A DNA stretch of 64,000 bases, from contig JAJRYV010000101.1 in the NCBI GenBank assembly GCA_024275575.1, forward strand, positions 1-64,000, read 5' to 3'. The stretch is from a bacterium (GTDB lineage: Bacteria > Zhuqueibacterota > Zhuqueibacteria > Zhuqueibacterales > Geothermadaptataceae). This document shows positions 1 to 8,948 of the stretch, one piece after another. A program made the position numbers and the translations under genes. How positions within the stretch are numbered: the stretch's first letter is position 1; each line of letters opens with the position of its first letter. Below the pieces are notes generated by a model, which worked only from the letters and a program-made list of their open reading frames with translations, did not search any database and was not told where the DNA came from.

Positions 1-377
1 CAAATCAGACGTGCGAAAAATCGCAAAAGTTACTGTGAACGCAATGAGAAAGAGCAAATAAATGCGGGGGCTTTGCCCCCCACCCTCAGGATTTATCGCA
101 TAAAGCGATACCGGCATCATAAAAAATGCCGGCTGGGGGATGAAAATATGCCGTATATCGCACCTTCGGCGCTCAGGTTCCGTCCCCGGATTATCCTATC
201 CTCCGAAGGTGGAGTAAACTAATAATCCGTAGAAATATATGTCAAGGTGCTAAGTTATGAATATACCATTTCGTGTGAGGCGGAACAAGTTTTAAAAAGA
301 ATTGAAGTAATTCATTGATCACTGAAAGATTGTTATTTATCTTATTCTAAAAGAAATTTAACCAGAAAGAAAACCTC
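1..377. repeat. Leader region with three small hairpins
   Basis: No gene is visible here. Three short perfect hairpins lie close together: GGGGGC/GCCCCC at 66-71 and 75-80, TATCGC/GCGATA at 94-99 and 105-110, and CCGGCAT/ATGCCGG at 111-117 and 126-132. A wider inverted repeat pairs CACCTTCGG (161-169) with CCGAAGGTG (203-211). The cluster resembles decayed dispersed repeat DNA or the terminator of an upstream gene outside the window. I see no clear promoter for the next gene. Confidence 0.4.
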
Positions 378-2927
378 ATGCACTTCACACTCAACGGACA
401 GAAAAAAGAATACAGCAGCGCGCCTGATCTCTCGTTGCTCAAATACTTGCGAGAACATGAAAAAATTACATCATTAAAAAATGGCTGTGCGCCCCAGGCC
501 TCGTGCGGCTGCTGCACCATCGAGCTCAACGGCAAAGCCATCCTCGCCTGCGCGATCAAAATGGAGAAAGTCGCCGGTGGTGATGTGCGCACCATCGAAG
601 GGCTGGAGCAAAAAACTAAAGATGCGCTCGCCGATGCTTTCGTCGCGGCGGGCGGGGTGCAGTGCGGTTTTTGCACGCCGGGTTTCCTCATGCGCGCCAA
701 AGCGATCATCGATGCCAATCCCGATCCGGACCTGCAGGATATCCGCAAAGCGCTGACGCCCAATCTCTGCCGCTGCACCGGGTATAAAAAAATCGAAGAC
801 GCCATCCTCATGGCGGCTGAATCCCTGCGGGAAAATAAACCTGTGGCAGAATTGCTTTCCTCCGGCGGCGTCGGTGAGCGTGAACCCAAATATGACGCCC
901 GCAAGCTGGCTCTCGGCCAGCGTCCCTTTGTCGTTGATATGTTTTTCGAAGGCATGCTGCACGGGGCCCTGAAATTCAGCGACCACCCACGGGCAAAAAT
1001 TGTTGCCATCAATTTGGAAAAAGCCAAATCTCTGACCGGCGTCGTGCACATTTTCACCGCCGAGGACATCCCCGGTGAGCGCTTCACTGGGCTTATCGAG
1101 CAGGATTGGCCGCTGCTGGTAGCCGTGGGCGAAGAAACGCGCTATATCGGTGATGCGCTGGCTTGTGTGGTGGCGGAAAATAAAGATATCGCCCGTGAAG
1201 CTGTGGCGCTCATCAAAGTTGAATACGAAATTCTCACCCCCATCACTGACGCCCACTTCGCTTTGACCGATGAAGCGCCGTACATCCATGCCAAAGGCAA
1301 TTTGCTCTCCCGTACCACTATCAAACGGGGTGAAGTGGAAAAAGCGCTGAAAAACGCGGCTTTTATTTCCACAGGCGCTTACAACACACAGATGATCGAA
1401 CACGCTTTTATGGAACCGGAATGCTGCATCGCTTTGCCGGAAAACGGGCGGTTGCAGGTTTACTCGCAGGGGCAGGGCGTTTACGAAGACCGGAAATCCA
1501 TAACCCGTATTTTAGATAAAAAAGAAGACGAGGTGCTGGTAACGCTGGTGCCCAACGGCGGTGGTTTTGGCGGCAAGGAAGACCTCACGGTGCAAGGCCA
1601 TGCTGCGCTCGCCGCTCACATTTTGCAAAAACCGGTGAAATTTGAACTGACCCGCGACGAATCCATTCGCATGCATCCCAAGCGCCATCCCATCGAGATG
1701 CACTACACACTCGGCTGCGACGCCAATGGCAAAATGACGGCGCTCAAGGCGGACATCATCGGCGATACCGGGGCCTACGCTTCGGTGGGCATGAAAGTGT
1801 TGGAGCGAGCGGCTGGACATGCAACCGGCGCCTACTTCATTCCGGCGGTGGAAATCGACAGCAAAGCGGTGTACACCAACAACCTGCCCTGCGGCGCTAT
1901 GCGTGGTTTTGGCGTCAATCAGGTGGCTTTCGCACTGGAAAGCTGCATCGATGATTTATGCGAGCAGGGCGGTTTTGACCGCTGGCAGTTCCGCTACGAC
2001 AATGCACTCAAAGAAGGGGACGCCACCTCTACCGGGCAAATTATCACCGGCGGCTGCGGCGCCCGGGAGACTTTGCTGGCAGTGAAAGAACAATTTGAAA
2101 AAGCGCGATATGCCGGCCTCGCTTGCGGGTTGAAAAATACCGGCATCGGCAACGGCATGCCTGACGAGAGCAAGGTTAAAATCGAAATCAAAACGCCTGA
2201 CCACATTATTCTGCACCACGGCTGGACCGAGATGGGGCAGGGCGTACATACCATGGCCATCCAGTTTTTGTCACAAGTCACGGGCATCGATCCATCGATT
2301 GTTGAGGTAAAAGTCGAAACAGCGTCCGGCGCTGAAGCGGGAATGACCACTGCTTCCCGCGCGACGTCGCTCATCGGCAACGCGGTTATCGATGCGGCAG
2401 AAAAATTAAAGAAAGACCTGGCGGCTAATGCGTTGGAAAAACTTGTCGGCAAAACCTATCACGGTGAATGGGTATGCGACTGGACCACCAAACCCGGCGC
2501 CGATGTCGATGAGATCATTACCCACTATTCCTACAGTTACGCTACGCAAGTAGTCATTTTGGATGAAAACGGGCGGATCGAAAAAGTCATCGCCGCCCAC
2601 GACGCCGGGAAAATTATCAATCCCAACTTATTCGAAGGGCAGATTCAGGGGGCGGTGCACATGGGGCTGGGTTACGCGCTCACCGAAGCTCTGGAGTTGG
2701 AAAACGGTGTGCCAAAAAGCACCCGTCTGCGCAAATGCGGCATCCTGCGCGCCAAAGAAACCCCGGAAATCGAAGTCATCGGTGTGGAAATGCACGACCC
2801 GCACGGCCCCTACGGCGCCAAAGGCGTCGGTGAAATCGGGCTGGTGCCGACCGCTGCTGCGGTGGCCAATGCGTTGTATCAGTTTGACGGGGTGCGGCGG
2901 ATGCGGTTGCCGATGTTGCGGAAGTAG
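378..2927 (+). CDS. Molybdenum hydroxylase, Se-dependent xanthine dehydrogenase type
   Basis: This 849-residue enzyme probably hydroxylates a purine or related N-heterocycle at a molybdopterin centre. The N-terminal 150 residues hold two [2Fe-2S] domains: C37, C43, C46 and C58 for the first, and CGFCTPG plus CRCTGY for the second. The molybdopterin-binding part follows directly, with GGGFGGKED, GAMRGFG, TTASRATS and GAKGVGEIGL. No FAD domain lies between them. This order and length match the bacterial selenium-dependent xanthine dehydrogenase family better than the three-subunit enzymes. The family is known to need a labile selenium ligand supplied by accessory proteins (YqeB, YqeC, SelD), but none of these genes is in the window. 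The gene stands alone between repeats. The substrate is inferred, and a purine or nicotinate-type hydroxylase remains possible. Confidence 0.8.
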   Translation: MHFTLNGQKKEYSSAPDLSLLKYLREHEKITSLKNGCAPQASCGCCTIELNGKAILACAIKMEKVAGGDVRTIEGLEQKTKDALADAFVAAGGVQCGFCTPGFLMRAKAIIDANPDPDLQDIRKALTPNLCRCTGYKKIEDAILMAAESLRENKPVAELLSSGGVGEREPKYDARKLALGQRPFVVDMFFEGMLHGALKFSDHPRAKIVAINLEKAKSLTGVVHIFTAEDIPGERFTGLIEQDWPLLVAVGEETRYIGDALACVVAENKDIAREAVALIKVEYEILTPITDAHFALTDEAPYIHAKGNLLSRTTIKRGEVEKALKNAAFISTGAYNTQMIEHAFMEPECCIALPENGRLQVYSQGQGVYEDRKSITRILDKKEDEVLVTLVPNGGGFGGKEDLTVQGHAALAAHILQKPVKFELTRDESIRMHPKRHPIEMHYTLGCDANGKMTALKADIIGDTGAYASVGMKVLERAAGHATGAYFIPAVEIDSKAVYTNNLPCGAMRGFGVNQVAFALESCIDDLCEQGGFDRWQFRYDNALKEGDATSTGQIITGGCGARETLLAVKEQFEKARYAGLACGLKNTGIGNGMPDESKVKIEIKTPDHIILHHGWTEMGQGVHTMAIQFLSQVTGIDPSIVEVKVETASGAEAGMTTASRATSLIGNAVIDAAEKLKKDLAANALEKLVGKTYHGEWVCDWTTKPGADVDEIITHYSYSYATQVVILDENGRIEKVIAAHDAGKIINPNLFEGQIQGAVHMGLGYALTEALELENGVPKSTRLRKCGILRAKETPEIEVIGVEMHDPHGPYGAKGVGEIGLVPTAAAVANALYQFDGVRRMRLPMLRK

Positions 2928-2988
2928 CTTATCAAACAGAGAAAGTTGATCGTGTTGTCCATATTTTAGCGATCATTTTTATAAACCA

Positions 2989-3039
2989 CTGATATGCACG
3001 GATAAACACTGATTTTGAAAATATCCGTGTGCAATCAGC
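2989..3039. repeat. Imperfect inverted repeat with an ATCCGTG core
   Basis: The segment CTGATATGCACGGATA pairs imperfectly with TATCCGTGTGCAATCAG across a short AT-rich loop. Further ATCCGTG and CACTGAT words sit beside it. It lies between two unrelated genes and looks like a dispersed intergenic repeat, not a terminator, because no T-run follows. No second full copy was noticed in the window. Confidence 0.5.
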
Positions 3040-3101
3040 ATAAATCCGTGGCAAACATACGAGCGTAGTTTAGATTTAATAATGGAGATTAAGCATTGTA
3101 C

Positions 3102-3179
3102 AGGAATTTTCAACCTGCTTTAGCAGGGTTTTGGGGGGTTAGCCCTGTGCTTCAGCACGGGATGGGCGGTGAAAAATTC
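3102..3179. repeat. MITE-like palindromic element
   Basis: The outer arms GGAATTTTCAACC and GGTGAAAAATTC form an imperfect inverted repeat about 78 bases apart. They enclose two further hairpins, CCTGCTTTAGCAGG and CCCTGTGCTTCAGCACGGG. Nested palindromes with matching ends are typical of small non-autonomous mobile or REP-like elements. No coding potential is seen inside. Target-site duplication was not identified. Confidence 0.5.
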
Positions 3180-3299
3180 TCTTAACTTAATGACACTAAA
3201 AGCAGGCTAAATTGCCATAGATACTCATCATGGATCATTATTTTATTTATCATCCAGAGCCCGGTTCGGAAATATGATACATCAGCAGACATCAGAAGC

Positions 3300-4688
3300 A
3301 TGTTAATAATAAAACTCATATCAAATTTAAAACGCAAAATTATTCGAAATCCTCTGCAGTTTACGATGGAACGTCTTTTGGTCATGAGCTTCGGGGTATT
3401 CATTTTTGCCGGTGCATTGCTGCTCATGTTGCCGCAGGCCACAAAAGGCAGCCCGTTGGGTTTCATCGATGCTTTATTTACCGCAACATCGGCAACGTGC
3501 GTTACAGGATTGGCTGTCGTCGACACTGGCGCCAGGTTCACTCTTTTCGGCCAGCTTCTTATTTTGACCATGATCCAGCTCGGTGGTTTGGGAATTATCA
3601 CCTTTTCCACAGCATTTTTATATGTTCTCGAAGGACGATTATCTCTGGGCAGCAAAGACCTCTTGTATGAAACTTTGAGCCAGGGACCCATTCCCAATAT
3701 AAAATATCTGCTAAAAGCTGTGTTTTTTTCAACACTGATCATCGAAGGGATCGGCAGTTTGATCTTGACATTACGTTTTCTAACTGACATGCCATTTACA
3801 CAGGCTTTATGCTACGGTATCTTCCATGCGGTCTCGGCATTTTGTAATGCCGGATTTGCGCTTTATTCAGACAGCTTTAGCGGTTATCAGGGTGACCTTG
3901 TCGTCAATTTTACGATTTGCACCCTCATCATTCTCGGTGGATTCGGCTTTATCGTCATTTACGAATTTCCCCGGCTAAGAAATTTCAATGTCGGTAAACT
4001 TACTTTCCATTCAAAGCTGGTCCTGTTCGTCAATGTTTTTTTAATTGGCACAGGAATGCTTCTGATCTTTTTTCTTGAACTTCATAATTCGCTGAAAGAT
4101 TTATCCTGGGGAACGAAACTATTAACAGCATTTTTTCAATCGGTGACGGCTCGCACAGCAGGGTTTAATACGTTGGAACTCGGTTCGATGACCAATCCCA
4201 GTCTTTTCGTCCTGATGTTGCTGATGTTTATCGGCGCTTCCCCGGCATCCTGCGGCGGCGGGATCAAGGTGACGACTGCGGCTGTATTGGTTGCATTTTT
4301 AAAAACACGTTTTCGCAACCAGCAAGATGTCAATCTGTTTTATCGAAGAATCCCGGCTGAGACGGTTTCCAAAGCGATTTCACTTATGAGCTTTTCGATG
4401 GTGCTGATCATTCTCGGCACCATGCTGCTATTGATCACCGAACTTTCAGGTGTTTCCCATCCTGAAAGCCGGGGTATGTTTTTAGAATTATTGTTCGAAT
4501 CGACTTCAGCATTCGCTACTGTGGGGCTCTCCGTCGGGCTGACACCGGCACTGTCGGCGGCCGGCCGCCTTATCGTCATCGTGCTGATGTTCATCGGTCG
4601 GCTGGGGCCGCTCACGCTGGTTATGAGCGTCGGACGCAAACAGAAGGTCTATTATAAATTTGCTCAAGAGAAGGTATTGGTGGGTTAA
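3300..4688 (+). CDS. ktrB: KtrB/TrkH-type potassium channel subunit
   Basis: This is the membrane subunit of a Ktr/Trk potassium uptake system. The 462-residue protein is strongly hydrophobic. It shows the four expected selectivity-filter loops: ATCVTGLAV, FCNAGFAL, ARTAGFN and ATVGLSVG. The length fits KtrB better than the longer TrkH. The first ATG at 3300 gives an N-terminus that aligns well with family members (an NPLQF stretch just before the first membrane helix), although no strong Shine-Dalgarno is seen. A single RCK-domain partner gene follows 18 bases later, which is the usual KtrB-KtrA pairing. Ion selectivity and coupling to sodium are inferred from the family. Confidence 0.9.
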   Translation: MLIIKLISNLKRKIIRNPLQFTMERLLVMSFGVFIFAGALLLMLPQATKGSPLGFIDALFTATSATCVTGLAVVDTGARFTLFGQLLILTMIQLGGLGIITFSTAFLYVLEGRLSLGSKDLLYETLSQGPIPNIKYLLKAVFFSTLIIEGIGSLILTLRFLTDMPFTQALCYGIFHAVSAFCNAGFALYSDSFSGYQGDLVVNFTICTLIILGGFGFIVIYEFPRLRNFNVGKLTFHSKLVLFVNVFLIGTGMLLIFFLELHNSLKDLSWGTKLLTAFFQSVTARTAGFNTLELGSMTNPSLFVLMLLMFIGASPASCGGGIKVTTAAVLVAFLKTRFRNQQDVNLFYRRIPAETVSKAISLMSFSMVLIILGTMLLLITELSGVSHPESRGMFLELLFESTSAFATVGLSVGLTPALSAAGRLIVIVLMFIGRLGPLTLVMSVGRKQKVYYKFAQEKVLVG

Positions 4689-4706
4689 GTTTTTGGAGAA
4701 AATTTA

Positions 4707-5363
4707 ATGAGAAAAAATATTGCCGTCATCGGCCTCAGCAGTTTCGGCCATTATTTATGCAAATATCTGTCTGAAAAAGGCATCGATATCATGGCCATCG
4801 ATAATGATGAGGATAAAATTGAAAAAGTAAAATCGTTTGTCAAAAAAGCTGTGGTGGCAGACGCGAAAGAAAAAGAGACTTTGAAGAGTTTACAAATCAA
4901 TGATTTTGATGCTGTCGTCATATCGGTGGGTGATGATATCGAACAAAGCGTGCTCATCACACTTTATTTGCGCGAACTGGGGGCGAAGGAAATTTTTGCC
5001 AAGGCAACCACCGTCGATCAGGCAAAAATATTAACCATCCTCGGTGTGTCGGACATCATTTTTCCGGAACGCGATATTGCCCAAACCTACGCTCATATTC
5101 TGCTTCGCAGTAATTTGCTCGATTATTTTCCCATGGGCAATGAATACGGTATGCTCGAACTGGCGCCGCCGCGGGAATGGCTGGGTAAAACGTTGTCGGA
5201 AATCAATATTCGGGTTAAATATAATGTGCAAATTGTTATGATTAAAGAAATTGTGCCCGAGAATACCATCATGATCCCCAGTGGTTCACACGTGCTGAAA
5301 GATAGCGATATTCTGGTCGTTCTGGGCAAGGAAGAGGACATTGCCAGAATTGAGAAAATATAG
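4707..5363 (+). CDS. ktrA: KtrA/TrkA RCK-domain potassium uptake regulator
   Basis: This cytoplasmic 218-residue regulator gates the KtrB channel encoded just upstream. The N-terminal Rossmann domain (residues about 5-120) opens with IGLSSFGHYL and ends its second strand with the acidic MAIDND, the usual nucleotide-binding pattern. An RCK_C (TrkA-C) domain occupies about residues 140-218. Family members bind ATP, ADP or NAD(H) to control channel opening. The start is supported by a purine-rich GGAG about 8 bases before the ATG. It forms a two-gene operon with the channel gene. Confidence 0.9.
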   Translation: MRKNIAVIGLSSFGHYLCKYLSEKGIDIMAIDNDEDKIEKVKSFVKKAVVADAKEKETLKSLQINDFDAVVISVGDDIEQSVLITLYLRELGAKEIFAKATTVDQAKILTILGVSDIIFPERDIAQTYAHILLRSNLLDYFPMGNEYGMLELAPPREWLGKTLSEINIRVKYNVQIVMIKEIVPENTIMIPSGSHVLKDSDILVVLGKEEDIARIEKI

Positions 5364-5433
5364 TTTTGCCGGGAAAACACTGTCGTCTGCAATTGATAGA
5401 ATTTAAAAAAACAATAAAAACAACAGGCTTATC

Positions 5434-6690
5434 ATGACGAACAATATACCGCCTGTAACATCACTCAAATGCATCACCTGCGCAAAAGAATACAATTCGC
5501 AGGAACTCGATTATACCTGCCCCGCGTGTGGCCCTATGCGCGGCACGCTGGAAGTTTTGTACGATTATGATCGCATCGCAGAAGAATTAACCCGGGAGGC
5601 CTTGCAGCGCAATCGCGATTTTTCCCACTGGCGTTACTTGCCCATGCTGCCGGTGAGCTGCAAGCAATTTATCCAGCCTCTCGCTGTGGGGTGGACGCCT
5701 GTTTATCAAAATGAAAAGATGGCTGCACAGCTCGGTATTAAAAAACTATGGATCAAAGACGACGGCCGCAATCCCTCGGCTTCGTATAAAGACCGCGCCA
5801 GTTCTGTGGCAGTCGTGAAGGCACTGGAGAAAAAAGCGAAAACCATTACCGCGGCTTCCACCGGCAATGCCGCCTCTTCGCTCGCTGCATTCACCGCTGT
5901 GGCCGGGCTCGAAACCATCATTTTCGTGCCCCACGATGCACCAAAGGCCAAGTTGACCCAGCTTCTGCTTTTCGGCGCCAAAGTTCTGCGGGTGCAGGGC
6001 ACATATGACGATGCCTTCGATCTTTGCTGCGCTGCGGCGGAAAAATGGGGTTGGTATAACCGCAGCACCGCTATCAATCCCTATCTCGGTGAGGGAAAAA
6101 AAACCGGCGCGTTCGAAATTTGCGAACAACTTGACTGGCAGGTTCCCGACTACGTCTTCGTCGCAGTGGGCGACGGCTGCATCTTTCAAAGTTTATGGAA
6201 AGGATTTAAGGAATTCCACCGGATTGGACTCATCGAGCGCACACCGAAACTCATCGGCGTGCAGGCCGAAGGAGCGTCGCCCTTGGCGCAGGCTTTTGCC
6301 GTCGGCGCCAATAAAGCCAGACCCGTAGAAAGCAGCACTTTCGCCGATAGCATCGCCGTCGGGGTGCCACGGGATCAGATAAAAGCGCTGAAAGCTGTGC
6401 GCGAATGCGGCGGACAGTTTATTGCAGTGAGTGATGATGAGATTAAAAAAGCAATCTCGCAGCTCGCAGGAAAAACTGGTGTGCTCGCTGAACCGGCAGG
6501 CGCAACCGGCATGGCTGGTCTGATGAAAATGGCGCAAAATAATGAAATCAAAGCCGATGAAACCATTGTTGTTTTGGTGACCGGCAACGGCTTGAAAGAT
6601 ATTGACGGGGTGATGCAGGCGAGCGAACGGCAGGCAGTTTTGGTGGAGAAAAGTATTGCGCGTTTGAATATTGAAATATTGAACGTTTAA
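5434..6690 (+). CDS. thrC: Threonine synthase
   Basis: This PLP enzyme converts O-phosphohomoserine to threonine in the cytoplasm. It has 418 residues. Unlike the short E. coli type, it begins with a zinc-ribbon-like motif (C13-x2-C16 and C29-x2-C32), as in archaeal and many bacterial class II enzymes. The PLP lysine is K119 in SASYKDRAS, the phosphate-binding region is ASTGNAASS, and a late VVLVTGNGLK strand completes the fold. It is single in its region, follows ktrA by 70 bases and ends in a hairpin terminator. A cysteate synthase-like activity cannot be excluded from sequence alone but is less likely. Confidence 0.88.
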   Translation: MTNNIPPVTSLKCITCAKEYNSQELDYTCPACGPMRGTLEVLYDYDRIAEELTREALQRNRDFSHWRYLPMLPVSCKQFIQPLAVGWTPVYQNEKMAAQLGIKKLWIKDDGRNPSASYKDRASSVAVVKALEKKAKTITAASTGNAASSLAAFTAVAGLETIIFVPHDAPKAKLTQLLLFGAKVLRVQGTYDDAFDLCCAAAEKWGWYNRSTAINPYLGEGKKTGAFEICEQLDWQVPDYVFVAVGDGCIFQSLWKGFKEFHRIGLIERTPKLIGVQAEGASPLAQAFAVGANKARPVESSTFADSIAVGVPRDQIKALKAVRECGGQFIAVSDDEIKKAISQLAGKTGVLAEPAGATGMAGLMKMAQNNEIKADETIVVLVTGNGLKDIDGVMQASERQAVLVEKSIARLNIEILNV

Positions 6691-6695
6691 AATAG

Positions 6696-6722
6696 AGTAT
6701 TCAATGACCATGAATACTGTTT
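6696..6722 (+). terminator. Hairpin terminator after threonine synthase
   Basis: AGTATTCA (6696-6703) pairs perfectly with TGAATACT (6711-6718) across a 7-base loop and is followed by GTTTT. It lies directly after the thrC stop, consistent with an intrinsic terminator, though the stem is AT-rich. Confidence 0.55.
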
Positions 6723-7043
6723 TCATTCAGCGTACTGCATATCCTCTGTTTTTACTTCCAGGTCAATGAATGTACTGTCTGGTACAGCCCCCCTGCACCG
6801 GGCAGTACAAACTCCCGCCGTATATCCTGCTGCAAGCAGGCCTTCCCGTATTTTTTCTGAAGAAATTTTTAGCCCCCCAAATACTCAGAATAACTGAGGA
6901 GGCGGCCCTGCGTTGAGCCCTGCATAAGTCCTTTTATGGCGGTGGTGCAGAAATTGCCAAAACCAACAGACCTCTGTGAAGTCGCTCAATTCAGGTTCCT
7001 GTTCACCCGGTTTAAATCTCGAATAAAAAGGAAAATACGAAAA
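6723..7043 (+). other. Untranslated leader upstream of the secreted-enzyme island
   Basis: About 320 bases separate the thrC terminator from the first secreted-enzyme gene. The frame of that gene stays open upstream to an ATG at 6936, but the added 36 residues would bury the signal peptide, so I treat this stretch as non-coding. It contains several C-rich short inverted words. No recognised riboswitch could be assigned by eye. Confidence 0.4.
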
Positions 7044-8936
7044 ATGAAAAGGAAGAGAAGAATACTTTTTTTTACCCTGGTCTGTTTTTATACACTCACA
7101 GGAAGTCTCACCGCGCAAAACCAATCGGTGACGCGTGATTTTTTCGGAGTTGATTTTTGGACCTATGATCCCGCGCTCTGGCAGGAGTTTTTCAATCTTC
7201 TCGATGAAGACAGTGTTCAATTCGGATTGCTTGGTTTTGGCGTCGGCTGGGAGATGATTGAACCCAATCCACCCGTACACGGCGTGCACCAGTACAACTG
7301 GGCGCGACTCGATGAACTCATGCAGCTCGGGGTGGCCTCGGGCCGGGTTTTCGACATGAATATTCTTATTCGCAGCGACTGGGCCACCGTGGTTCCAGCA
7401 AGTGAAATGGATGAGATCTGTTGCGATATGAGCCCGCCCAGGGAAGACGCCGACAGCGACACAACGCAGTGGGGCATGACCGCATACCAGGCTTATGGCG
7501 ATTTCATTTTCAACCTGGTGGAACGCTACGACGCTGATGGCGTAGATGACGCCCCCGGTATCTCCCGCGCCGCCATCAGGTATCTGCAGTTGGGCGACGA
7601 GCCGGATGCGCCCGGCCATTTCGTTGAAAACGGCGGCACGCCGGAAAATTACGACCGCATGCTGGCAACCATGTACCGCGCTGCAAAGAGCGCTGATCCG
7701 AATATCCTGGTGGTTCGGGGAAAGTCGAACCCGGGTGGAATCTTTGATGATGATCCAGACGAGACAGCCCTGCAAACGAGGCGGCGGGATTATCTGGATT
7801 TCATCGCAACCAGCTTGCGGCTGGGGCAAGACCATTTTGATCTTTTTGCCATCAATTATAGTGATCATTATACCGGCCTTTTCCCTTTTACCCGCTGGCT
7901 GCAAGCGGAGATGGCGAAAAACGGCTACAGCAAGCCCATCATGGTTGGTGACGCCCGCACCACCGCCTGGCCGCGCAACAACGACGGCGGTATTCGCCTC
8001 CTGCCGCGGCGTTATGCCGAGGGATTTGCCGAGAGCCTGACAGATGATTCACGTCCACGGCACGCTGCCAACCGCAGGCTTTATCACGCTGATGAAGTGC
8101 GGCAGAGCCTGCGCAAGCTCATTCTTGCACTTGCTTCCGGCCAGCAAGCAATCTCCCTGCAGCCGGCCTGGGGGCCGGTGGTGCATGAGCGAATGTTTTG
8201 GCAGGACGCCGGTTTGCTCGATTCATGGATAATGGAGGCAACCAACAGCATACACAAAGCGCGCAAACCGGTTTATTACGCAGCCAAACAATTGATTGAC
8301 GCCCTGCTCGGCGCTGACCGCCCGGTGCGGATTCTTGACCTCGGAGCGGATGTTTACGCTTGCCAGGTGAGCCGGCAGGGAGAAAATTTTTTTCTGCTCT
8401 GGCATGAAAATCAGTTTGAGGTCGATGAGCAGGAAGTGCTGCGGCGCAGGCAAAACGTGATCGTGGATTTGACGCCCTTCGTTGCAACCGCAAAAGTACG
8501 TGTGCAGCATTTCGTCATCGAACTGGATTCGAACCGGGCGCCGATTTACCCCGATGATGTGGTGGTGTCTGCAACTGAGTTAGCCATCGATGAAACACCG
8601 GTGCTGGTTGAAGCGATCGCTGCGACCTCTGTCACAGACGGTGACAACAAGATTCCGCAGGAATCTATTTTAGAGCAGAACTATCCAAATCCCTTCAACC
8701 CACAGACAACTATCGAATATCAAATTCCGATTTCCAGCCATGTTATGCTGCGCATTCTCAATGCAATGGGACAGGAAGTGCAGGTGCTGGTCAATGAGAA
8801 CCAACCGGCGGGAGGTTATTCTGCAACATGGGATGGGAAAGACGGTTTCGGAAAAGAAGTGGCAGGCGGAATTTACTTTCTTCAAATGCGCGCAAAGGAT
8901 TTTGTACAAGCAAAGAAGCTTTTACTTTTGAAATAG
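7044..8936 (+). CDS. Secreted TIM-barrel glycosidase-like protein with C-terminal sorting-type tail
   Basis: This is a predicted secreted or surface protein of 630 residues. The start at 7044 is chosen because it begins a classic signal peptide (KRKRR, then a hydrophobic run ending in LTAQ) and has AAAGGAAA just upstream. Residues about 30-430 look like a clan GH-A (alpha/beta)8 barrel. The acid/base position reads GDEPD, with E186. At the usual nucleophile strand, however, the sequence is VGDARTT with D303 instead of Glu, so hydrolysis is uncertain. The last 90 residues form a FlgD-like tail with NYPNPFNPQ and GGIYFLQM, as in FCB secreted proteins. It is the first of a run of similar secreted genes, 12 bases before the next. 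The substrate is unknown. Confidence 0.7.
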   Translation: MKRKRRILFFTLVCFYTLTGSLTAQNQSVTRDFFGVDFWTYDPALWQEFFNLLDEDSVQFGLLGFGVGWEMIEPNPPVHGVHQYNWARLDELMQLGVASGRVFDMNILIRSDWATVVPASEMDEICCDMSPPREDADSDTTQWGMTAYQAYGDFIFNLVERYDADGVDDAPGISRAAIRYLQLGDEPDAPGHFVENGGTPENYDRMLATMYRAAKSADPNILVVRGKSNPGGIFDDDPDETALQTRRRDYLDFIATSLRLGQDHFDLFAINYSDHYTGLFPFTRWLQAEMAKNGYSKPIMVGDARTTAWPRNNDGGIRLLPRRYAEGFAESLTDDSRPRHAANRRLYHADEVRQSLRKLILALASGQQAISLQPAWGPVVHERMFWQDAGLLDSWIMEATNSIHKARKPVYYAAKQLIDALLGADRPVRILDLGADVYACQVSRQGENFFLLWHENQFEVDEQEVLRRRQNVIVDLTPFVATAKVRVQHFVIELDSNRAPIYPDDVVVSATELAIDETPVLVEAIAATSVTDGDNKIPQESILEQNYPNPFNPQTTIEYQIPISSHVMLRILNAMGQEVQVLVNENQPAGGYSATWDGKDGFGKEVAGGIYFLQMRAKDFVQAKKLLLLK

Positions 8937-8948
8937 GGAGCCCGGAAA

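Noticed and set aside
474-1403. Open frame of 309 residues on the minus strand
   Set aside because: Shadow of the molybdenum hydroxylase gene, which has complete cofactor motifs on the plus strand.
6936-7043. Upstream ATG extending the first glycosidase-like gene by 36 residues
   Set aside because: It would place basic and mixed sequence before a clear signal peptide that starts at 7044 with its own ribosome-binding site.
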